In this document: piece by piece, positions 1 to 8,424 of the stretch
Layout of the letters: each line of letters starts with the position of its first letter
How positions within the stretch are numbered: the first letter of the stretch is position 1
Source of the DNA: Amorphus sp040750475
Lineage (GTDB): Bacteria; Pseudomonadota; Alphaproteobacteria; Rhizobiales; Amorphaceae
Assembly (NCBI RefSeq): GCF_040750475.1
Contig: NZ_JABJVY010000001.1
Span: 62,001-126,000 of the forward strand
DNA: 64,000 nucleotides
Reading direction: 5' to 3'
Notes under the pieces: model-generated
Seen by the model: the letters and a program-made list of their open reading frames with translations, nothing else
Databases searched by the model: none
Told to the model about the DNA's origin: nothing
Made by a program: the position numbers and the translations under genes

Positions 1-172
1 GATCGTGGAGCGGAAGATGGTCAGTCGAGATGGGGAAGAAAACCAGGCGATCGCCAAACGACCGGTGACACTGCGTTGCCGAAACGTGGACACCGCTCAC
101 TTCGGTTCAATCAAAGAGAAATGGGCTTTTAATTGTGGTAGTATTGTAAATGCGGATTTAGGGAGACCGGAC

Positions 173-877
173 ATGGCCACCGAGCCGGCGACGATAGGAC
201 AGACGATCGTCGATCGCAGCTTCTCGCTGGAGGGGCTCGATCCGGACTTGGCCGCGGGCTTGGCCGAGCTTGCGCGCACGGTCAAGCTAGAGCCGGGCAA
301 GACGCTGTTTACCGCCGGCGACCCCGGCAACGGCTTCTATGTCGTGCTGGACGGGTCGCTGAAGGTCTGCGTCACCTCCTGCGCCGGGTCGGAGCAGCTT
401 CTGGCCATGCTGGGGCCGGGATCGGTGGTGGGCGAGCTCTCGATTTTCGATGGGCGACCGCGCTCGGCGAGCGTCATCGCGGTCAAGCCGACCCGGCTCG
501 CCTTCATTGAGAAATCGACCTTCGAGCGCTTCGCCGACGACAATCCGGGCGTCTACCGGCACATTCTCACCATCGTCGGCCAGCGCTTGCGCCAATCCAA
601 CGACGCGCTCGCCGCCCGCTCTTTCCTGCCCCTACCGGGCCGGGTCGCCCAGACCCTGTTGCACCTGGCCGTCAGTTTCGGCCGGCCGCTGGAGAATGAG
701 CGGGTCCTGATCCACTACAAGATCAGCCAGTCGGACATCGCCTCCATGGCGGGCGGTGCCCGGGAAAATGTGAGCCGGGTTCTCAACGACTGGAAGCGCG
801 GCGGCACCATCAGCCGGATCTCCGGCTATTACTGCATCGAAGACCGCCGCACGCTGGAGGCCGCCGCGACGTTGTGA
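173..877 (+). CDS. Crp/Fnr-family transcriptional regulator
   Basis: This 234-residue protein has an N-terminal cyclic-nucleotide-binding beta-roll (about residues 15-130) and a C-terminal winged helix (about 150-225). The phosphate-binding-cassette-like stretch GELSIFDGRPRSAS resembles the Gly-Glu...Arg-Ser pocket of CAP. The helix-turn-helix lies in SQSDIASMAGGARENVSRVL. There is no N-terminal cysteine cluster, so it is not an oxygen-sensing Fnr. The reading frame is open further upstream, to position 5, but that extension is basic and lacks family similarity, so I chose ATG 173. An AT-rich stretch just upstream (about 128-160) could hold the promoter. A class III cyclase is also encoded in this window (47990-49258), but a link is only a guess. 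The ligand and regulon are unknown. Confidence 0.88.
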   Translation: MATEPATIGQTIVDRSFSLEGLDPDLAAGLAELARTVKLEPGKTLFTAGDPGNGFYVVLDGSLKVCVTSCAGSEQLLAMLGPGSVVGELSIFDGRPRSASVIAVKPTRLAFIEKSTFERFADDNPGVYRHILTIVGQRLRQSNDALAARSFLPLPGRVAQTLLHLAVSFGRPLENERVLIHYKISQSDIASMAGGARENVSRVLNDWKRGGTISRISGYYCIEDRRTLEAAATL

Positions 878-895
878 TTACTTTCGCTCACGACA

Positions 896-912
896 GTCGC
901 GTTTCACGCGAC
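896..912 (+). other. Small hairpin after the Crp/Fnr gene
   Basis: Arms GTCGCG (896-901) and CGCGAC (907-912) are perfectly complementary around the loop TTTCA, 19 nt after the stop codon. No T-run follows, so termination would have to be Rho-dependent; the hairpin may only stabilise the transcript end. Confidence 0.35.
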
Positions 913-1012
913 GTCTCCGCGGGGGCGGCCTCCGGCCGGCCGACGGTCGTCGGCTGGTTGGTGAGTACGGAGAGGCGGTGCGAATGACTTGAGGCGCTCC
1001 CTCGAACTCCGG

Positions 1013-1163
1013 CACTTCCCGCTTTCGTGGAAGTGAGCGGAGGGTTGGGGTTGCTCAGGAAGAACCAGCATCAACATTTAATGATCGCATCCCACCAGTG
1101 CGCGACCGCGCGCCTGCCATATTTGGCCGCGCCCGGGCAGCGGTGAGCGAAGCGAACTCGCGA
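1013..1163 (-). repeat. Dispersed repeat C, copy 1
   Basis: Three blocks match, in the same order, the region downstream of rpoD (51227-51410): a hairpin block (CACTTCC/GGAAGTG arms at 1013-1035, then GAGCGGAGGGTTGGGG), a block at about 1089-1117 (CCACCAGTGCGCGACCGCGC), and a block at about 1141-1160 (CGGTGAGCGAAGCGAACTCG). Both copies lie just past the 3' end of a minus-strand gene and have the same orientation relative to it. Confidence 0.6.
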
Positions 1164-1187
1164 GAGCGGAAAAGAATCCCGCCACCC

Positions 1188-2831
1188 TCACTCCCTCGGA
1201 AGTAGCGCCTTCAGCGTCTCGATCCGATCGGCCTCGCCGGGCGGCTTGTCCCATCTGAGCCGAGCCACACGCGGAAAGCGCATGGCGACACCGGACTTGT
1301 GGCGGGTGGAGCGGTTCAGCCCCTCAAAGGCGATTTCCAGCACCAGACCCTCGGCCGCATCGTGCACAACCTCCCGCACCGGCCCGAACCGGTTGATTGT
1401 GTTTCGGCGCACGAACGCGTCGATCTTGCGCAGCTCCTCGTCGGTGAAGCCGAAGTAGGCCTTACCGACCGGCACCAGCTCTTCGCCGCCCTCCTCGGCC
1501 TGACGCCAGACACCGAAGGTATAGTCGGAATAAAACGACGAACGCTTACCGTGGCCGCGCTGGGCATACATCAGCACGGCATCGACGCTGAAGGGATCGC
1601 GCTTCCACTTGAACCAGAGCCCTTTCGGCCGGCCCGGCACATAGGCGCTGTCGGCCCGCTTCAGCATCACCCCTTCGACCGCATCGGCATCTGCTCCCGC
1701 CCCGGCAGTGGCGGGGTCGGCCCGCGCGGCCGTAATCGCCTCCCAGCTTGGGGCAGGAACGAGGGGCGAGAGATCAATCCGGTCATCCCCCATCGCCGCG
1801 ACGAAGGCTTCCAGGCGCCGGCGGCGCTCGAGGAAGGGCAAGGTGCGCAGATCTTCGCCTTCCAGCACCAGCGCGTCGTAAAGACGGATGACTGGCGGAA
1901 ACGCGGCCTGCATCTTCGCGGTCACGGTCTTCCGGTTGAGCCGTTGTTGCAACACGTTGAACGGCTCGACACGCCCCTCCCGCACGATCAGCAGCTCGCC
2001 GTCGACGGCGCCGTCGAACTCGAAGGCGGAGAGAAGATCGGGAAAGGCGGCGGAAATATCCTCGCCCGTGCGCGAATAAAGCCGGGCCACGCGCCGTCCG
2101 TCCGCGTCCAGCCCGGCGGCCGCCTGGACCCGGATACCGTCCCACTTCCATTCCACCAGGAAGTCGGCGGCGTCGAGGCCGGAAAACGCCTCCTCTTCGA
2201 TCGGATGTGCCAGCATGGCGGGGCGAAACGGGGCTGGATCTTCAAAGGCCGGAACCGGACCGCGCTTCTCCAGCCAGGCAAATAGCGGCTCATAGGGCGG
2301 CGAAAGGCCGTGCCAGACCTCTTCGACGGCGTTGACGTCCACATCGCCGAGCCGCGCGGCTGCGGTTTTGGCAAGGCGCGCGGAAACACCCACGCGCAGC
2401 CCACCGGTGATCAGCTTCAAGAGCGCCCAGCGTCCAATCTCGTCGAGGCTGTCGAGCCAGCGCGCGATCTGCCCCGGAAGATCCGCCTTGGAAAGGGTGG
2501 AGAGCGTGTCCACCACCTCCGACAGGCGCGGCGGCCGAGCGTCCTCCACTTTCGTAGGTTGGGCCGGCCACATCAGCGCAGCGGTCTCGGAAAGATCGCC
2601 GACATAGTCGTAGGAAAGCGCGAACAGGACCGGATCGGTGCGCTCGGTCAGAAGCGTGCGGATCAGCCCGGCCTTGGCATGACGGAAGGACAGCGCGCCC
2701 GTCAGCGCGGCGAGCGCGAAACCGCGCTCCGGATCCGGCGTGTCGCGCAGATGCGCTTCAATCAGCGTCAGCTTACCCAGCCGACGCGGCTCGTAGGACA
2801 GACGGTCGAGAAGATGGGCGAAGGCCTGCAT
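1188..2831 (-). CDS. ATP-dependent DNA ligase
   Basis: This 547-residue protein joins nicked DNA through an adenylated-lysine intermediate. The adenylation motif KWDGIR is visible, with catalytic Lys229 in VEWKWDGIRVQ. It is preceded by an N-terminal alpha-helical DNA-binding domain (1-200) and followed by the OB-fold domain. Downstream motifs include GVMLKRADSAYVPGRP and LWFKWKRDP (motif V, containing a Lys pair). Length and domain order match the bacterial ligases that travel with a metallo-beta-lactamase exonuclease. Here that exonuclease is also on the minus strand, upstream at 3428-4438, but a plus-strand DUF423 gene separates the two. It is not the replicative NAD-dependent LigA. The ATG at 2831 is the first good start. 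Confidence 0.93.
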   Translation of the reverse strand: MQAFAHLLDRLSYEPRRLGKLTLIEAHLRDTPDPERGFALAALTGALSFRHAKAGLIRTLLTERTDPVLFALSYDYVGDLSETAALMWPAQPTKVEDARPPRLSEVVDTLSTLSKADLPGQIARWLDSLDEIGRWALLKLITGGLRVGVSARLAKTAAARLGDVDVNAVEEVWHGLSPPYEPLFAWLEKRGPVPAFEDPAPFRPAMLAHPIEEEAFSGLDAADFLVEWKWDGIRVQAAAGLDADGRRVARLYSRTGEDISAAFPDLLSAFEFDGAVDGELLIVREGRVEPFNVLQQRLNRKTVTAKMQAAFPPVIRLYDALVLEGEDLRTLPFLERRRRLEAFVAAMGDDRIDLSPLVPAPSWEAITAARADPATAGAGADADAVEGVMLKRADSAYVPGRPKGLWFKWKRDPFSVDAVLMYAQRGHGKRSSFYSDYTFGVWRQAEEGGEELVPVGKAYFGFTDEELRKIDAFVRRNTINRFGPVREVVHDAAEGLVLEIAFEGLNRSTRHKSGVAMRFPRVARLRWDKPPGEADRIETLKALLPRE

Positions 2832-3030
2832 ATCGGCAGAATAGACACTCGGGACGGACGACTAAGCGAAAGTAGGATGTCAGAGCGTGCGTTGCGAGCA
2901 TTGAGCAACCAAACTCAGAGCGCGGACATCCCCGCGACCGCGCGCCACCTTGGCAAACCTGGCCCGGCCAAGCCATGGAAGCGGTCGGTTGGCTGCGCAC
3001 AAAGGCGCCCGACGAGAAGGACAGACACAA

Positions 3031-3411
3031 ATGCGCATCTGGCTCATCATCGGCGCCTTGAACGGTTTCCTTGCAGTGGCGCTTGGTGCGTTCGCCGCTC
3101 ATGGGTTGCGGGGCAGCGTGCCCGAAGCCGATCTCACGATCTTCAACACCGGCGCACACTATCACCTGGTCCACGCGGTGGCGTTGGTCGTAGTCGCGCT
3201 GGTGGGTCTGAACGCAAAAGGCTGGCCCGCCAAGGCCGCCGGCATCCTGTTCCTGATCGGCATCGTGCTGTTTTCCGGCAGCCTTTACTTTCTTGGCATC
3301 ACCGGCAGTCGGGCCCTGGTCATGATCACGCCTGTGGGCGGGGTCGCCTTCCTGCTCGGCTGGCTGTCTCTGGCGATGGCGGGGCTCCGGCTGAAGCCGA
3401 CGTCGAATTGA
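3031..3411 (+). CDS. DUF423 family small membrane protein
   Basis: This 126-residue protein has four hydrophobic segments (about residues 2-25, 42-62, 70-92 and 98-118), an N-terminal GALNGFLAVALGAFAAHGL signature and a central HYHLVHA motif. All are typical of the DUF423/YgdD inner-membrane family, whose function is not established. I chose ATG 3031 over an upstream in-frame start at 2950 because a GAGAAGGA ribosome-binding site lies 10-15 nt before it and the family begins at this methionine. It lies on the opposite strand between the ligase and exonuclease genes and ends 16 nt before the convergent end of the exonuclease gene. Confidence 0.85.
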   Translation: MRIWLIIGALNGFLAVALGAFAAHGLRGSVPEADLTIFNTGAHYHLVHAVALVVVALVGLNAKGWPAKAAGILFLIGIVLFSGSLYFLGITGSRALVMITPVGGVAFLLGWLSLAMAGLRLKPTSN

Positions 3412-3427
3412 AGGCTAAAACGGAGGA

Positions 3428-4438
3428 TCAGGCCGCCTCGTCCTCCTCGCCATAGCCAACCAGGCGAAGCGGTTTGGCGCGGATGCCGTTCGTCTCGCAC
3501 CAATGCACCAGCGCGTCTTCCTGGCCATGGGTGACCCAGACCTCGCGCGCCCCGGTTTCCACGATGGTGGTGCAGAGATCCTCCCAGTCGCCGTGGTCGG
3601 AGACGATCAGCGGCAGCTCCACGCCGCGCTGGCGGGCGCGGGCGCGCACGCGCATCCAGCCCGACGCGAACGCCGTGACCGGATCGCCGAACCGGCGCGA
3701 CCAGAGATCGGACAGCGCGCTCGGCGGGCACATGACGACTTCGCCGCCAAGCTCCTCCTTCGCAGCATCCTTGACCGGCACCAGAGGGCCGAGCGCCACC
3801 CCGAGCGTCTCGTAGAGCGTGCAGAGTTTCTCCAACGCGCCGTGCAGATAGATCGGCCGGTCGTGGCCGCCGGCGCGCAGAAGCGCGATCACGCGCTGGG
3901 CCTTGCCGAGCGAGTAGGCGCCGACGAGATGGGGGCGGTCGGGAAACAGCGCGAGCGATTGGCGAAGCTTCGCAATCTCGCCGGCGGCATCGGGATGGCG
4001 AAACACCGGGAGCGCGAAGGTCGCCTCCGTTACGAACAAATCGCACGCAAGGAGCTCGAATGGGGCGCATGTCGGATCTTCCTGGCGCTTGTAGTCGCCG
4101 GAGACCACCGCAACGCCCGCCGCCATCTCAATCCGCACCTGGGCCGACCCCAAAACGTGGCCCGCCGGATGCAGGCTGACGCGCGTGGCGCCGAGATCGA
4201 CCGTTTCGCCATAGCCGAGCGGATGGGCGACCTCCGCGAAATTCGCGCCATAGCGCGCGGCCATGACGGCAAGCGTTTCCGGCGTGGCGTAGACGGTGCC
4301 GTGGCCGGCGCGAGCGTGGTCGGAATGGCCATGGGTGATGATCGCTTTGTCCACCGGCCGGGTCGGGTCGACGAAGAAACCCCCGTCGGCACAAAAGAGC
4401 CCGCCGCGTTCCGGTCTCAGATGTCGTTCCCAAGCCAT
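3428..4438 (-). CDS. Ligase-associated DNA exonuclease, metallo-beta-lactamase fold
   Basis: This 336-residue metallo-beta-lactamase/beta-CASP-like protein carries the metal motif THGHSDH (His36, His38, Asp40, His41). Further ligand regions are HPAGHVLGSA (His in the GHVLGS motif), VSGDYKRQEDPT and VTEATFALP. These identify the ligase-associated exonuclease family, related to CPSF/Artemis nucleases and inferred to act in DNA repair. The frame is open upstream to 4816 but would run antisense into the malate synthase gene; ATG 4438 starts MAWERHLRPE, where the family begins. The third usual partner, an Lhr-type helicase, is not adjacent in this window. Confidence 0.88.
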   Translation of the reverse strand: MAWERHLRPERGGLFCADGGFFVDPTRPVDKAIITHGHSDHARAGHGTVYATPETLAVMAARYGANFAEVAHPLGYGETVDLGATRVSLHPAGHVLGSAQVRIEMAAGVAVVSGDYKRQEDPTCAPFELLACDLFVTEATFALPVFRHPDAAGEIAKLRQSLALFPDRPHLVGAYSLGKAQRVIALLRAGGHDRPIYLHGALEKLCTLYETLGVALGPLVPVKDAAKEELGGEVVMCPPSALSDLWSRRFGDPVTAFASGWMRVRARARQRGVELPLIVSDHGDWEDLCTTIVETGAREVWVTHGQEDALVHWCETNGIRAKPLRLVGYGEEDEAA

Positions 4439-4693
4439 GCAAATCTCCAGTCCGCCGGCATCGGTGTTTGGCGATCGTGTCCAAACAATAGGTTGGAACC
4501 GGCGCAACGGGGAATCCCCCCGCTTCGCCTTACCGCTCCGTATTCGCTCATATGGGACCTCGGGGCCCAGAACATGGGTTCGTTCGCTGACGAATAAGGA
4601 CTTTCTCCTATACGGAAACATTCTTCCCTGCTTTCCGCCGCCGCGTCGTGGTAGCAGGAGCGAAGTGGGAGAGACCCGACACAGGAGAGGCAC

Positions 4694-6307
4694 ATGGCCG
4701 AGAACATCACCGCCGCAGCCGCCGCACCGGACTCCGTCGGGGTGAGCGGGCAGCTTGGGCCGCGCTACGAGGACGTTTTGACGCCGGAGGCACTGGCCTT
4801 CCTGGCCGAGCTGCATCGTCGGTTCGATGTCACACGCCGCGAGCTGCTTGCGCTGCGCGCCGAACGCCAGAAGCAGTTCGACAACGGAGCGCTTCCCGAT
4901 TTCCTGGAGGAAACGCGCGAAATCCGCGAGGGGACGTGGAAGGTCGCCCCCATCCCCGACGACCTCCAGGACCGGCGCGTGGAAATCACAGGCCCGGTCG
5001 ATCGCAAGATGGTGGTCAACGCGCTCAATTCCGGCGCCAAGGTTTTCATGGCGGACTTCGAGGACGCGACCGCGCCGACCTGGGCCAATGTGGTCGAAGG
5101 CCAGCTCAACCTCATGGACCGCTGGCGCGATCGGCTCGATTTCACCGACGAGGCCAGCGGCAAGCGCTACGCCCTCGGCGAGACGCCCGCCGTCCTAAAG
5201 GTTCGACCGCGCGGCTGGCATCTTCCTGAGGCCCACATCGAGGTCGACGGCACGCCGATTGCCGGCGCCCTGGTCGATTTCGGGCTGTATTTTTTCCACA
5301 ACGCCAAGCTGCTCCTCGAAAAGGGCACGGGCCCCTACTTCTATCTGCCCAAGCTGGAGAGCCACCGCGAGGCGCGGCTGTGGAACGACGTGTTCGTCTA
5401 CGCTCAGGAGGCGCTCGGCCTGCCGGTGGGCACCATCAAGGCGACCGTGCTGATCGAGACGCTGCCTGCCGCCTTCGAGATCGACGAGATCCTGTACGAG
5501 CTGAAGGATCACATCGTCGGCTGCAATGCCGGCCGCTGGGACTACATTTTCTCCTTCATCAAAACGCTCAGGCGAAACCGCAGCTACGTGCTGCCCGACC
5601 GCAGCCAAGTGGTGATGGGCAAGGCCTTTCTCAGGGCCTATTCGCTGCTTCTGATCAAGATCTGCCATCGCCGCGGTGCGTTCGCCATGGGCGGCATGGC
5701 GGCGCAGATCCCCAACCGGCGCGATCCGGAGGCAAACGCCGCCGCGCTGGACAAGGTGCGGGCGGACAAGGAGCGAGAGGCCGGCGACGGCCATGACGGC
5801 ACCTGGGTCGCCCATCCCGATCTGGTGCCAGTCGCCATGGAAGTGTTCGACCGGCTGATGCCGGGGCCGAACCAGGTCGATCGGCAGCGTGACGATGTGC
5901 AAGTCAGCCAACACGATCTGCTGGAAGTGCATCCCGGCTCGCGCACGGTCGCCGGCCTGCGCGACAACATCCGCGTGGGCGTGCAATATATCGAGGCATG
6001 GCTGCGCGGCCGGGGCGCGGTGCCGCTCTACAATCTGATGGAGGATGCGGCCACGGCGGAGATTTCGCGCTCCCAGATCTGGCAGTGGCTGACCTTCGAG
6101 GCGCAGCTTGAGGATGGCCGCGCCGTGACCCAGCCGCTGTTCCTTCAGCTTCTGAACGAAGAGATGGATGCCGTGCGGGCCGAAATTGGCGATGAGGCTT
6201 ATGACAGCGGCCGCTTCGAGGAAGCGATCGGCCTATTCCGGGAGCTATCGACGGCTGCGGACCTGGAGCCCTTTCTGACGATCTCCGCCTATGAGCTGAT
6301 CAAATAG
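4694..6307 (+). CDS. aceB: Malate synthase A
   Basis: This 537-residue enzyme condenses glyoxylate with acetyl-CoA to give malate in the glyoxylate bypass. The family blocks are clear: MADFEDATAPTW near residue 115, VLKVRPRGWHLPEAH (catalytic Arg in RPRGWHL), YFYLPKLESHREARLWND, GRWDYIFSFIKTLR, and a C-terminal block with GRGAVPLYNLMEDAATAEISR. Length matches isoform A (about 530) rather than the 720-residue isoform G. The ribosome-binding site GGAGAGG precedes the ATG by 4-5 nt. No isocitrate lyase gene is nearby, so regulation with it must occur in trans. The gene stands alone, divergent from the exonuclease gene across 255 nt. Confidence 0.95.
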   Translation: MAENITAAAAAPDSVGVSGQLGPRYEDVLTPEALAFLAELHRRFDVTRRELLALRAERQKQFDNGALPDFLEETREIREGTWKVAPIPDDLQDRRVEITGPVDRKMVVNALNSGAKVFMADFEDATAPTWANVVEGQLNLMDRWRDRLDFTDEASGKRYALGETPAVLKVRPRGWHLPEAHIEVDGTPIAGALVDFGLYFFHNAKLLLEKGTGPYFYLPKLESHREARLWNDVFVYAQEALGLPVGTIKATVLIETLPAAFEIDEILYELKDHIVGCNAGRWDYIFSFIKTLRRNRSYVLPDRSQVVMGKAFLRAYSLLLIKICHRRGAFAMGGMAAQIPNRRDPEANAAALDKVRADKEREAGDGHDGTWVAHPDLVPVAMEVFDRLMPGPNQVDRQRDDVQVSQHDLLEVHPGSRTVAGLRDNIRVGVQYIEAWLRGRGAVPLYNLMEDAATAEISRSQIWQWLTFEAQLEDGRAVTQPLFLQLLNEEMDAVRAEIGDEAYDSGRFEEAIGLFRELSTAADLEPFLTISAYELIK

Positions 6308-6479
6308 GGGGGCCACAGCACCATTGGAGCATCACGCCAATAGTCGGCTTCGCCCGATGCTCACAGCCTTTGTCGCTGTCGCACCGCGTACTGCGAGAAA
6401 ACGGATTCGGCTATCGTCCAGCGTTTAGCCAATTCCGTTTTCACGGAATCACGGAGCAGGTCTAAGTCATTGTTTCGAC

Positions 6480-6523
6480 GCGTTTCCGGACGGCCAACCG
6501 ATTTCCACTTGGCCTGGAAACGC
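6480..6523 (-). repeat. 44-nt nested palindrome (repeat B1)
   Basis: Read on the minus strand, outer arms GCGTTTCC (6523-6516) and GGAAACGC (6487-6480) enclose inner arms GGCCAA (6514-6509) and TTGGCC (6497-6492). It begins one base after the TAG stop of the small secreted protein gene. It has the same length and arm positions as copies at 58051-58094 and 58617-58660. Confidence 0.8.
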
Positions 6524-6524
6524 C

Positions 6525-6770
6525 CTAGTCGTTGCCATATTCCTGATCGAGCTCGCCGGCATTCATCATATCGCGGCAGCCCTTCGATACCTCGTCGCCG
6601 TGCTCCTGCAGACACGCCGGTACGGCTATAGGCTCGACGTCGCTGCACAACCGCTCCGCATCGCTCTTGCAGGCAGCGCGGATGTCTTCCGACAGCGCGG
6701 CCGACTGGGCCAATGCGGCGCCGGCACTTGCAGAGACAAGGGCCGTAGCCAAGACGATGATTTTCAGCAT
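6525..6770 (-). CDS. Small secreted four-cysteine protein (GLG1-type Cys-rich repeat)
   Basis: This 81-residue protein has a Sec signal peptide (residues 1-21, LVSASAGAALAQ, cleavage probably after AQ) and a mature domain with Cys34, Cys42, Cys53 and Cys65. The pattern (DIRAACKSDAERLCSDV...ACLQEHGDEVSKGC) matches a single Cys-rich GLG1-like repeat found in many alphaproteobacterial periplasmic proteins. The function is unknown; two disulfides in the periplasm are likely. A strong ribosome-binding site (GGGAGGA) precedes the ATG. The TAG stop lies at the edge of repeat B1. It appears to be a single-gene unit. Confidence 0.8.
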   Translation of the reverse strand: MLKIIVLATALVSASAGAALAQSAALSEDIRAACKSDAERLCSDVEPIAVPACLQEHGDEVSKGCRDMMNAGELDQEYGND

Positions 6771-6949
6771 CTGAAATCCTCCCGGGGACGGCTCGTGGTG
6801 AAGAGAATGGAAGCCGCGAACCGGAATTATGCAGATCGGATCAGCGTTCGACGAGTTGCAAAGTGACTTGGCGAGTCCGGCTGCACGGTTTCGGACGGTT
6901 CGACTGCAACGCCCGACGGCGCACTCCGAGGACCGGTATCCGGCAGCAC

Positions 6950-8413
6950 CTAATCCGCCCTGGACGCCTGGCGCCGCAAAACACGGCCGGGACGCGCCCC
7001 TGTCGGCTCGTTATTTTCCCAGACCGGAACACCGTTCACGAGAACCGCGCTGATACCTTCCGCGCGTTGTGTCGGCTGCTCGAATGTCGCTCGGTCGCGG
7101 ATCAGGTCGGCATCGAACACCGTAATGTCGGCGAAAGCGCCTTCGCGAAGGACACCGCGGTCGATAAACCCGAATTCCGCAGCGGTCAGGCCGGTCATCT
7201 TGTGCACGGCCGTCTCGAGGCTGAATAGGCCCCGATCGCGGCTGTAGTGGCCAAGGACCCGCGGAAAGGTGCCCCAAAGACGCGGATGCGGGAATTTGTC
7301 ATGCGGCAGCCCGTCTGAACCGATCATCGTAGGATCAAAGGCCAGAATGCGGCTCACGTCATCCTCGTCCATTCGGAAATAGACCGCTCCGGCCGGCTGT
7401 ATTTGCGCGACGGCATCCTCCAGCGAACAATTCAGTTCGACCATGATCTCCGCCAGATCCCGCCCGGCACAATCGGGCCGACTGCGCGACCATGACACCA
7501 AGGTGCGGCCGGAATTCTCGGCATGTTCCAGGGTCAGGATGGTCGACGAAGCGGTATAGGGATAGCAGTCGAGGCTGACCTTCTGCCGCGCCATCTCCTC
7601 TGCGATGACACGCAGCGTGGCGACCGATTGACCATGCGCAGCGGCACCGGCAAGCTTATGATGCGATATCAGCGACTGCACTTTGAGCGCTCGCCCGATG
7701 GCGAAGGTTTCGTCGAGCGACGCCATCGTCGCCTCGCCCTCGTCGCGCATATGCGTGGCATGAATTCCATCATACCCCGCTATGGGACGGCAGACCTCTA
7801 TCACTTCTTCGGTCGTCGCGGCCTTGGCCGGCGGATAGGCGAGTCCGGTGGATACGCCGATGGCGCCGGCTTCCATCGCCTCGGCCACCAAATCCTGCAT
7901 CTGAGCAATTTCGGACGCGGTAGCAGGCCGGTTCAGATCGTCCATGACGATGGCGCGGAGCGTGGTGTGTCCGACGTAGGCGGCCGCGTTCACCGCAGCG
8001 GGAGTGTCGGTCAGCGCTTCGATATAGTCGGCGAAGCTGCGGTAACGGTACCACTCACCGCTATCGTCCAGCAGATCGAGCGGCGGCAGGACAGGGCGGG
8101 AGACGGGGACAGGCATGGGCGCCAGCGATATGCCACAGTTTCCCGCGACGACGGTGGTTACGCCCTGGCTGACCTTGGGCACCATTCCGCCATCGGCCAG
8201 CAGCATCCGATCGTCATGCGTATGGGAGTCGATGAAGCCGGGCGCCACGATCAGCCCCGCCGCATCGATCGCGTAGTCGGCGGCGCAATCGCCCAACGCA
8301 CCGATCCGCGAAATGCGCGCGCCAGTCACACCAACGTCGCCCTCGTAGCGTGCCGAGCCGGTCCCGTCCACGATGGTACCGTTGCGAATGAGCAGGTCGA
8401 AGTGTTCCGCCAT
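6950..8413 (-). CDS. N-acyl-D-amino-acid deacylase (D-aminoacylase), amidohydrolase family
   Basis: This 487-residue zinc amidohydrolase is predicted to release D-amino acids from N-acyl-D-amino acids. It shows the entry metal motif PGFIDSHTH (His64, His66), VVAGNCGISLAP with Cys93 (a ligand position typical of D-aminoacylases), ATHMRDEGE, SHHKLAG and a late MIGSDGLPHDKFPHPRLWGT block with the catalytic Asp. ATG 8413 starts MAEHFDLLIRNGTIVDG; an upstream in-frame start would overlap the preceding gene. It is the last gene of the minus-strand operon that begins at 16797. The adjacent dipeptide-type importer fits uptake of N-acylated or D-residue-containing peptides. Confidence 0.9.
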   Translation of the reverse strand: MAEHFDLLIRNGTIVDGTGSARYEGDVGVTGARISRIGALGDCAADYAIDAAGLIVAPGFIDSHTHDDRMLLADGGMVPKVSQGVTTVVAGNCGISLAPMPVPVSRPVLPPLDLLDDSGEWYRYRSFADYIEALTDTPAAVNAAAYVGHTTLRAIVMDDLNRPATASEIAQMQDLVAEAMEAGAIGVSTGLAYPPAKAATTEEVIEVCRPIAGYDGIHATHMRDEGEATMASLDETFAIGRALKVQSLISHHKLAGAAAHGQSVATLRVIAEEMARQKVSLDCYPYTASSTILTLEHAENSGRTLVSWSRSRPDCAGRDLAEIMVELNCSLEDAVAQIQPAGAVYFRMDEDDVSRILAFDPTMIGSDGLPHDKFPHPRLWGTFPRVLGHYSRDRGLFSLETAVHKMTGLTAAEFGFIDRGVLREGAFADITVFDADLIRDRATFEQPTQRAEGISAVLVNGVPVWENNEPTGARPGRVLRRQASRAD

Positions 8414-8424
8414 GATGAGGCTCC

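Larger units (their letters stand above)
878..1187. other. Gene-less convergent intergenic region with repeat C1
   Basis: The region lies between the 3' ends of the Crp/Fnr gene and the DNA ligase gene. It holds the small hairpin at 896-912 and a dispersed repeat (about 1013-1163), described separately. I see no credible gene. Confidence 0.6.

Noticed and set aside
173..877. Reading the Crp/Fnr protein as an oxygen-sensing Fnr
   Set aside because: The N-terminal cysteine cluster required for a [4Fe-4S] sensor is missing.
1299..2285. 328-codon plus-strand frame inside the DNA ligase gene
   Set aside because: It lies wholly antisense to a gene with intact ligase motifs and shows no domain.
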